Below are positions 54,575 through 60,195 of a DNA stretch of 60,195 nucleotides, in pieces. Both the position numbers and the translations under genes were made by a program. The first letter of the stretch is position 1, and each line of letters starts with the position of its first letter. The notes under the pieces are model-generated. The model made no database searches and was not told the DNA's origin. It saw only the letters and a program-made list of their open reading frames with translations. The stretch covers positions 1 to 60,195 of the forward strand of contig CALWEX010000043.1 in NCBI GenBank assembly GCA_944377425.1, written 5' to 3'. The stretch is from an uncultured Clostridia bacterium. Its GTDB lineage: Bacteria; Bacillota; Clostridia; Lachnospirales; Anaerotignaceae.

Positions 54575-55534
54575 TTACTCATTTTTGGCTAATTTAATTG
54601 CTGAGCCGCCAAAATAATCATTATCTTTTTTTACTAAATCTATTTTTCCAATGCTTATTAAATAACTTATTCTTTTATTAATAAACCAGTCATCACCAAA
54701 AATAGGAATCATACTTGCCAAAACATTACTAACTTTTGTTTCTCCTTGTTTCAAACAATTAAGTATAAAACCGTCATAAAAGCTTTCATCAACACTTACT
54801 ACCCTACCATTTAAAAATACTCTTAAATTAGCATTTTCCTTTTTAAGCTTAGACCATTTTAAAGACAGTGCATTTAACTCGTTTTTAGTAAATATCCTTC
54901 TGTTAAACAAATTTTTATTTAGCTCATTATGGTCGAATTCTCCCCAATTTATATAATCCACCACTGTTCCGTTATTTTGTTCTTTATATCTAGGCACAAA
55001 AACAGCCTCAAACTTTATATCTTTGTATTTTAAAATATCTGCTACATACAAAAGAGAGCATAAACTTTCACAGCTATAGTCCATCCACACAAGCAATTTT
55101 TCGCCTTTTTTCAAATTCAAAAGCGTATTATAATCATTAACCACGTTTTCCCAGTCTTTTTCGGCTGATTTTGCAAGTTCTTCATCAGTTACAATACTGC
55201 CATATAAAAATTCCGTGTGCCTTTTAATAAAAGCTTGTTTCCTTATGCTGTTTTCTGCCAAAAAATCTTCATCAACATTACCTACAGAAAGATTAAGCGG
55301 TAAACAAAGCACATTTTTTGAGCTTATATCAAACAACAGCTCTTCATATTCTGCTTCTTCTTTAAAATTTTTATATATTTCACGTTCACCAAGTGACAAA
55401 TTATTTTCTTTTTGATTTTGACTGTTTATTATTCCTATTATGCAATCATTTACCATACTGCCTTTTAATTTTTTTCCACAGCAGTTTATTTTTAACATTC
55501 CCTGTACAGACTTATTAAAACATAAAAAGTACAC
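54575..55534 (-). CDS. DUF1835-like protein
   Basis: About 319 residues. The N-terminal part (YFLCFNKSVQGMLK, later LLVWMDYSCESLCSLLYVADIL) resembles DUF1835, and the last 100 residues (WSKLKKENANLRVFLNG, FYDGFILNCL) resemble DUF3658. Function is unknown. The ATG at 55564 has no ribosome binding site, and the ATG at 55543 directly abuts GGAG. GTG at 55534 lies nine bases after GGAG and brings the start into line with the family's usual beginning, so I choose it. It follows sigH on the same strand and is last in the cluster. Confidence 0.68.
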   Translation of the reverse strand: MYFLCFNKSVQGMLKINCCGKKLKGSMVNDCIIGIINSQNQKENNLSLGEREIYKNFKEEAEYEELLFDISSKNVLCLPLNLSVGNVDEDFLAENSIRKQAFIKRHTEFLYGSIVTDEELAKSAEKDWENVVNDYNTLLNLKKGEKLLVWMDYSCESLCSLLYVADILKYKDIKFEAVFVPRYKEQNNGTVVDYINWGEFDHNELNKNLFNRRIFTKNELNALSLKWSKLKKENANLRVFLNGRVVSVDESFYDGFILNCLKQGETKVSNVLASMIPIFGDDWFINKRISYLISIGKIDLVKKDNDYFGGSAIKLAKNE

Positions 55535-55573
55535 TATTTTCATCTCCTTAAATTTAAAAAGCACAAACGGAAA

Positions 55574-56200
55574 TCACTCCGCCTGTGCCTGATGCATAAA
55601 CTTTTCTGTTTTCTTTTTAACCCTTTGAAGGGCATTATCTATTGATTTTTCAGGCTTACCTGTAATTTCGGCAATTTTGCTATAGCTTTTTCCCTGTAAA
55701 TAAAGACTTAAAACCTTATATTCAAAAGAACTTAGCGCTTTTGAAAACTGGTCAAGAATAAAGTTTTTATTCTCTATTCCTATAAATATAGCCTCTGGAC
55801 TTGTAGCTTCTTCTGTTTTTAAAAAGTCCATATATGTTTCTTCTTCGTCACTGCCGTAAACCTGTTTATTAAGCGATATTGATGAGTTAAGGGGTATATG
55901 CTTCTGCCTGCTTGCCGTTTTAATAGCCGTTATTATCTGACGATTAATACAAAGGTCTGCAAAGCTTTTAAAAGCCGCATTTTTATCTGGCTGATAATCC
56001 CTTATGGCTTTATACAGGCCAATCATTCCTTCCTGGATAATATCTTCACGGTCGGCACCCATTAAAAAATATGCTCTGGCCTTTGTTTTAACTACGGCTT
56101 TATATTTATTAAGCAAAAAGTCCTGTGCCGTTTCGTCCCCATTTCGTACAAAATTTATTAAATCCTCATCGCTATACTGCTGATACTGTTCTTCACTCAT
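55574..56200 (-). CDS. sigH: Sporulation sigma factor SigH (Spo0H)
   Basis: Early sporulation/stationary-phase sigma factor. The 208-residue protein has region 2 (DREDIIQEGMIGLYKAIRDY, FKSFADLCINRQIITAIKTASRQKH) and region 4 (LSLYLQGKSYSKIAEITGKPEKSIDNALQRVKKK). The combination with yacP upstream is diagnostic of SigH. The ATG at 56200 has AGGAG five bases upstream. In Bacillus rpmG-secE-nusG follow; here a DUF1835-like gene does. Confidence 0.94.
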   Translation of the reverse strand: MSEEQYQQYSDEDLINFVRNGDETAQDFLLNKYKAVVKTKARAYFLMGADREDIIQEGMIGLYKAIRDYQPDKNAAFKSFADLCINRQIITAIKTASRQKHIPLNSSISLNKQVYGSDEEETYMDFLKTEEATSPEAIFIGIENKNFILDQFSKALSSFEYKVLSLYLQGKSYSKIAEITGKPEKSIDNALQRVKKKTEKFMHQAQAE

Positions 56201-56211
56201 TATTTCTCCTA

Positions 56212-56730
56212 TCACTTCTGCCTGCGCATAATCTCAAGCATGTTCCTTGTATGTTCATCAAGGTTATCCATAAGTAGGTTGTTTTTAGGTGGTTTGTTTT
56301 CTATAAATTCCTCACGCATGGTTTTTTCCGCATCGTTAATCTCCAGCTTAAGCTCACGGGCAGACATTCTGCTGGCGCCGTTTCCAAGTATTATAAGCTG
56401 TTCCAGTCCGTCTGATGTAGCCACACGTATTTTACATTCCTTAGGCATTTTGTTAACAGTTTTTTCTATATAATGGTCGGCTGTTTCCGCCTCTTTAGTA
56501 TATACAACATATATGTTGTTATACTCAAAAGCCGTGCCTATGTTTCCCTTTACAAGATAACCGTCAAAAACAACTATAACACATAAATTGCTTTTAAATC
56601 CCTGATAGTTGCTCATTATGTCCATAAGCTTATGTCTAGCACTTTCAAGGCTTACTTGAGATAAATCCAAAAGCTCATCCCATGCATGTATTATATTATA
56701 CCCGTCTACAAGTAGGTACTCCCTTTTCAA
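56212..56730 (-). CDS. rae1: NYN-domain endoribonuclease Rae1/YacP
   Basis: Ribosome-associated endoribonuclease of the PIN/NYN group. The 172-residue protein has YLLVDGYNIIHAW, with the first catalytic Asp, VVFDGY, and RVATSDGLEQLIILGNGASRMSA, with the later acidic residues. The start is TTG at 56730 with AGGG upstream. It lies between rlmB and sigH, as in other Firmicutes. Confidence 0.92.
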   Translation of the reverse strand: MKREYLLVDGYNIIHAWDELLDLSQVSLESARHKLMDIMSNYQGFKSNLCVIVVFDGYLVKGNIGTAFEYNNIYVVYTKEAETADHYIEKTVNKMPKECKIRVATSDGLEQLIILGNGASRMSARELKLEINDAEKTMREEFIENKPPKNNLLMDNLDEHTRNMLEIMRRQK

Positions 56731-56744
56731 GTCAATCCCTCATT

Positions 56745-57509
56745 TCAGGCATTGCCTCTCTGGCGTACAACCTCGTACATAAAAAGGGCTGCCGCTACTG
56801 AAGCATTGAGTGAGGAAATTTGGCCAAACATAGGTATTGAAACTGTAAAATCGCATTTTTCCTTAACAAGCCTGCTAACACCGTCGCCTTCACTTCCTAT
56901 AACAAGGGCAATAGGTCCTTTAAGGTCAGACTCAAAATAGCTTTTTCCATCCATGTCAGTGCAGGCTATCCATAAACCGGCTTTTTTCAAGTCCTCAATA
57001 GTATTTGCTATATTTGTTACCTTAGCAACTGGCACATATTCTATAGCACCAGCCGATGTTTTGGCAACAGTAGCAGTAAGGCCTACAGAGCGTCTTTTGG
57101 ATATTATAACGCCGTCTGCTCCGGCAGCATCTGCTGTTCTTAATATAGCGCCAAAATTATGAGGGTCTGTAATTTCGTCAAGTATAATTATAAAAGGGTC
57201 TTTTCCCTTATTTTTAGCTTTTTCCAATATATCTTCAACCGAAACATAGCTGTGGGAAGATACAAGGGCTATTACGCCCTGATGATTTTTTGTCTGGCTC
57301 ATTTCATCAAGGCGCTTTCTTTCCACCTGCTGAAGCACTACGCCTTTATCAGCCGCCATAGCCATAATGCGTCTAATAGTACCTTCTGTATTGCCCTTTG
57401 CTACAATAATTTTTTCTATATCGCGTCCGCTTTTAAAAACCTCAAGCACGGCGTTTCTGCCCTCTACTTGGTTTTCGTTAAATTTCTTTTCATCAGTATT
57501 TTTATACAA
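56745..57509 (-). CDS. rlmB: 23S rRNA (guanosine-2251-2'-O)-methyltransferase RlmB
   Basis: SPOUT-class methyltransferase acting on the peptidyl-transferase region of 23S rRNA. The 254-residue protein has the substrate-binding N-domain (VEGRNAVLEVFKSGR) and the knotted SAM domain with ILDEITDPHNFGAILRTADAAG, ALVIGSEGDGVSRLVKEKCD and SIPMFGQISSLNASVAAALFMYE. The start is TTG at 57509 with AAAGGAG seven bases upstream, two bases after the mrnC stop. Confidence 0.94.
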   Translation of the reverse strand: MYKNTDEKKFNENQVEGRNAVLEVFKSGRDIEKIIVAKGNTEGTIRRIMAMAADKGVVLQQVERKRLDEMSQTKNHQGVIALVSSHSYVSVEDILEKAKNKGKDPFIIILDEITDPHNFGAILRTADAAGADGVIISKRRSVGLTATVAKTSAGAIEYVPVAKVTNIANTIEDLKKAGLWIACTDMDGKSYFESDLKGPIALVIGSEGDGVSRLVKEKCDFTVSIPMFGQISSLNASVAAALFMYEVVRQRGNA

Positions 57510-57511
57510 GT

Positions 57512-57931
57512 TTATTCTCCTTTTTCTATATCAAGCCCGGCTTTAAACAGCTCAACAGCTCTGTCAATTTCATTTTCCAAATAGAGATACCCAAAAAGCG
57601 CCTCAAGACCAGTTGCATGCCTATAATCTGTAATATCTGCATTTTTAGGTGATGTAAAGCTTTTGGCATTTCGGCCTTTTTTCATTATACTAAGCTCTTG
57701 GTCCGTAAGCATTTCTTCTATTTTAAAATACATTTCCGCCTGTGTTTTGGCTTTTACAATAGCACTGTTTCTTTTATGAAGCACATTAACAGGCGCATTA
57801 CCTTTTGAAACAGTCATTGTACGGGCTATAATTTCAAAAAAAGCGTCTCCTATATAAGCCAAAACCAAAGGCGAAAGTTCTCTTGCCTTAATTTCTTTAA
57901 ATCCATTTAAAATACAGTTTAACTCGCTCAA
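57512..57931 (-). CDS. mrnC: Mini-ribonuclease III
   Basis: Dimeric RNase III-like enzyme without a double-stranded-RNA-binding domain, involved in 23S rRNA maturation. The catalytic domain shows LSPLVLAYIGDAFFE, with the acidic metal ligands, and TDYRHATGLEALFGYLYL. An ATG at 57958 would overlap cysS by 23 bases and lacks a ribosome binding site; TTG at 57931 has GGAG eight bases upstream, formed by the end of cysS, and gives 139 residues, the usual length. Confidence 0.9.
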   Translation of the reverse strand: MSELNCILNGFKEIKARELSPLVLAYIGDAFFEIIARTMTVSKGNAPVNVLHKRNSAIVKAKTQAEMYFKIEEMLTDQELSIMKKGRNAKSFTSPKNADITDYRHATGLEALFGYLYLENEIDRAVELFKAGLDIEKGE

Positions 57932-57935
57932 AATC

Positions 57936-59345
57936 TCAGCTCCTGAACCACTGTACACCCTGACGAGTATCCTTTATAGTAACACCCATTTCAGTAAGCT
58001 TATCTCTAATAGCGTCAGCCTCTGCAAAGTTTTTATTTTTCTTAGCTTCTGTTCTTTTAGCTATAAGTTCTTCAATAAGAGCTGTGTCCTCATCCTCAAC
58101 TTTTTCTTTTTCTTTATTAATACCAAGAACACCGCAGAGCTTTCCTAACATTTCCATTTCTTTTACAGCAAATTCTTTTGAAACATTGTCTTTAATGCTC
58201 TTATTTATAAATCTTACAAGCTCATAAATAGCAGAAATGGCGTCTGCTGTATTAAAGTCATCATCCATTGCTGTTTCAAACTGAACTCTGAATTTATCAA
58301 GCTCATCTAAAAGCTCTTTCTCGTTGTCTTTAAGTGACGTATCTTCGCTATTATCAATATAATGCTGTAAGTCGGTATTGCAGTTTTTAATTCTTTCAAG
58401 TCCGTTCTGGCATGCCTGCATAAGCTCTCGGCTAAAGTTAAGCGGGCTTCTGTAATGTCCATTGAGTATGAAAAATCTTATAACTTCATAAGGGAACTCA
58501 GCGGCTATTTCTCTAACTGTAAAGAAATTTCCGGCTGATTTAGACATTTTTTCGTTATTAACCATTATAAAACCATTGTGCATCCAGTATTTAGCAAAAG
58601 TCTTTCCGTTAGCAGCCTCGCTTTGAGCTATTTCGTTTTCGTGGTGAGGGAATATAAGGTCCTCTCCGCCAGCATGAATGTCCATTGTATCTCCAAGGTA
58701 TTTTTTAGCCATTACTGAGCACTCAATGTGCCAGCCTGGTCTTCCCTGTCCCCATGGCGAATCCCACTTTGGCTCACCTGGTTTAAAAGGTTTCCAAAGT
58801 ACAAAGTCAGTTGTATTTTTCTTAGCATCGTCTTTGTCGACTCTTTCGCTGGCGCCTTCTATAAGCTCATCAAGGTTCTTTTTGGAAAGCTTACCGTACT
58901 CTGGGAATTTTTTTGTATCATAATAAACAGTTCCATCATTCTCATAAGCGTATCCCTTGTCAACAAGAGTTTTAATCATTTCAATAATGTTGTTCATTTC
59001 TTCTGTAACTCTTGGGTGATGTGTAGCACGTTTTACATTAAGCCCGTCTGCGTCTGTAAAAGCTTCCTTAATATATCTGTTGGAAACTTCTTCCATGCTT
59101 GAGTGTTCCTCATTTGCTTTTTTAATAATTTTATCATCAACATCTGTAAAGTTCTGAATATAAGTTACATCATAGCCTTTATATTCAAGGTAACGGCGTA
59201 CTGTATCAAAAACAACATAAGGTCTTGCGTTTCCAATATGAATGTAGTTGTATACTGTAGGACCGCATACATACATTTTTACTTTGCCTTCTTCCTGAGG
59301 CACAAATTCTTCTTTTGTTCTGGTAAGTGTATTATAAAGTTTCAT
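57936..59345 (-). CDS. cysS: Cysteinyl-tRNA synthetase
   Basis: Charges tRNA-Cys. The 469-residue class I enzyme has KMYVCGPTVYNYIHIGNAR, with the zinc cysteine and HIGH-type motif, GGEDLIFPHHENEIAQSEA, KMSKSAGNF as the KMSKS loop, and a C-terminal anticodon-binding domain. AAAGGAG precedes the ATG. It lies 20 bases after cysE, linking cysteine synthesis with its use. Confidence 0.95.
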   Translation of the reverse strand: MKLYNTLTRTKEEFVPQEEGKVKMYVCGPTVYNYIHIGNARPYVVFDTVRRYLEYKGYDVTYIQNFTDVDDKIIKKANEEHSSMEEVSNRYIKEAFTDADGLNVKRATHHPRVTEEMNNIIEMIKTLVDKGYAYENDGTVYYDTKKFPEYGKLSKKNLDELIEGASERVDKDDAKKNTTDFVLWKPFKPGEPKWDSPWGQGRPGWHIECSVMAKKYLGDTMDIHAGGEDLIFPHHENEIAQSEAANGKTFAKYWMHNGFIMVNNEKMSKSAGNFFTVREIAAEFPYEVIRFFILNGHYRSPLNFSRELMQACQNGLERIKNCNTDLQHYIDNSEDTSLKDNEKELLDELDKFRVQFETAMDDDFNTADAISAIYELVRFINKSIKDNVSKEFAVKEMEMLGKLCGVLGINKEKEKVEDEDTALIEELIAKRTEAKKNKNFAEADAIRDKLTEMGVTIKDTRQGVQWFRS

Positions 59346-59365
59346 TTAAACCACTCCTTTTTAAA

Positions 59366-60043
59366 TTATTCAGCTTTTTTAAGCTCTATCTGTGTTTCAT
59401 CATTTTCTTTGTCTGAAATTCTTTTTTCAAGGTCTTCAACTTTCTTTTTAAGTGAGTCAATTTCGTCCTGTAAAATATCAGGCACTTTTAACTGGTCGAT
59501 GTTATCTGATGGATGGTCATTTTCAGAGTTCTTTTCGTATTTATTGCTCCATCTTGCTGGAACACCTACAGCTGTAACATTATCAGGTACATCTTTTAAT
59601 ACAACAGAGCCTGAACCTATTTTTACGTTGTTTCCTACTTTAATAGGTCCTAAAACCTTAGCTCCAGAGCCAATCATAACATTGTTGCCTATTGTCGGGT
59701 GACGTTTTCCTGTATCTTTACCTGTTCCGCCAAGTGTTACACCTTGATATAAAAGAACATTATTTCCAATCTCGCATGTTTCACCTATTACAACACCCAT
59801 ACCGTGGTCAATAAAGAAGTTTTTGCCAATTCTTGCACCCGGATGAATTTCTATTCCTGTAAGTGAGCGGGAAAGCTGAGATACAAGCCTTGCAAGAAAA
59901 TATTTCTTTTTTCTGTAAAGCTTATGGGCTATTCTATGGTTTAAAACTGCCCAAAAACATGGGTAAAGCAAAACTTCTATAGAACTTTTAATTGCTGGGT
60001 CTTTCTTTTTTATTACTCTTATTTCTTCTTTTAAAAATGACAT
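59366..60043 (-). CDS. cysE: Serine O-acetyltransferase
   Basis: Makes O-acetylserine, the precursor of cysteine. The 225-residue protein has the left-handed beta-helix hexapeptide repeats ([31 protein letters not shown], given here by the key segments [18 protein letters not shown] and [13 protein letters not shown]) and the conserved GVTLGGTGK. The C-terminus has a 50-residue acidic, coiled-coil-like extension (about 180-225) beyond the usual catalytic core, of unknown role. AGGGAGG precedes the ATG. No cysteine T-box is present in the 150 bases upstream, which hold hairpins instead. Confidence 0.93.
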   Translation of the reverse strand: MSFLKEEIRVIKKKDPAIKSSIEVLLYPCFWAVLNHRIAHKLYRKKKYFLARLVSQLSRSLTGIEIHPGARIGKNFFIDHGMGVVIGETCEIGNNVLLYQGVTLGGTGKDTGKRHPTIGNNVMIGSGAKVLGPIKVGNNVKIGSGSVVLKDVPDNVTAVGVPARWSNKYEKNSENDHPSDNIDQLKVPDILQDEIDSLKKKVEDLEKRISDKENDETQIELKKAE

Positions 60044-60074
60044 TTTAATACCCTCCCTGAAACTAACTAATCAT

Positions 60075-60195
60075 AACCACCGGCTTAGCCGGTGGTTTGA
60101 CTTGGACCCTATAAGGGTCCTTTGCCTGCACGCGTCTTAAAGACGCACTGAATGTCCGGCATTTGCACTACTATCTCTACAGCCGCTTAAAGCGG
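60075..60195. repeat. Array of four short hairpins with 3-nt loops at the window edge
   Basis: Four perfect inverted repeats follow one another: AACCACCGGC/GCCGGTGGTT (60075-60097), GGACCCT/AGGGTCC (60104-60120), GCGTCT/AGACGC (60132-60146) and CCGCT/AGCGG (60183-60195), each with a 3-base loop (TTA, ATA, TAA, TAA). The segment is clearly GC-richer than its surroundings. It might be the end of an IS200/IS605-type element or the RNA of such an element, but no transposase is in view and the window ends here. It separates cysE from whatever lies upstream. Confidence 0.5.

Noticed and set aside
59103..59702. A 199-codon open frame on the plus strand
   Set aside because: Antisense to cysS and cysE; Phe/Ser-rich shadow translation.
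1..60195. CRISPR array, prophage, restriction or toxin-antitoxin system
   Set aside because: No regularly spaced repeats and no phage, nuclease or toxin-like genes were seen; only the right edge hints at a mobile element.

Overview
This is a chromosomal window of about 60 kb from a low-GC, spore-forming anaerobe of the Clostridia; gene content and AT-rich coding suggest Lachnospirales or a relative. The grounds are: anaerobic (early cobalt insertion) cobalamin genes led by cbiK; spoIIP and the sporulation sigma factor sigH; a T-box ahead of glycyl-tRNA synthetase; a CIRCE element at clpB; consensus sigma-A promoters; and frequent TTG starts with strong Shine-Dalgarno sequences. There is no prophage, CRISPR array, rRNA or tRNA gene. 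Most of the window is housekeeping DNA, so the unusual material lies mainly in the leaders and intergenic regions.

Layout. 1-8350 (minus): a cobalamin operon read from a B12 riboswitch, cbiK-cbiD-cbiL-cbiF-cbiG-cbiH-cbiJET (a three-domain fusion)-cbiA, cut by the window start. 8380-8820: RNase P RNA with its own promoter and terminator. 8817-17155 (minus): a macromolecular-synthesis block, dgt, dnaG, rpoD, a secreted copper-amine-oxidase-like protein, trmK, a Nif3-family gene and a uridine-kinase-like gene. 17398-20092 (plus): a tautomerase, a PPOX-family flavoprotein and a sodium:alanine symporter with a long leader. 20273-25530 (minus): glyQS with its T-box, asnB, a CmpB-type membrane protein and spoIIP. 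25628-28064 (plus): a GH26-like lipoprotein, ogt and an anchored protein of unknown function. 28209-29632 (minus): a GNAT acetyltransferase and panC.

29762-38616 (minus) is a pyrimidine operon, pyrC-pyrF-carA-carB-pyrK-pyrD-pyrE. It lacks pyrB and pyrR, and no PyrR site was recognised in its leader. The leader instead encodes a 42-residue peptide with a strong ribosome binding site, and its stop codon lies in the loop of a perfect 12-bp intrinsic terminator. This resembles the enterobacterial pyrBI (pyrL) attenuator and is the most interesting feature of the window. Divergently, prfC is translationally coupled to a DUF523/TudS-like gene.

41336-46032 (minus) is a self-contained fructose PTS operon, fruK-fruA-ptsH-ptsI, whose HPr has glycine instead of the regulatory Ser46. 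46207-49008 (plus): EamA transporter, PAP2 phosphatase, MATE exporter. 49047-54301 (minus): galE, a second MATE exporter and HrcA-type regulated clpB. 54575-60043 (minus): the conserved cysE-cysS-mrnC-rlmB-rae1-sigH cluster, ending in a DUF1835-like gene where rpmG-secE-nusG would follow in Bacillus. The right edge (60075-60195) carries four short hairpins with 3-nt loops that no gene explains; they may be the end of a mobile element that continues outside the window.
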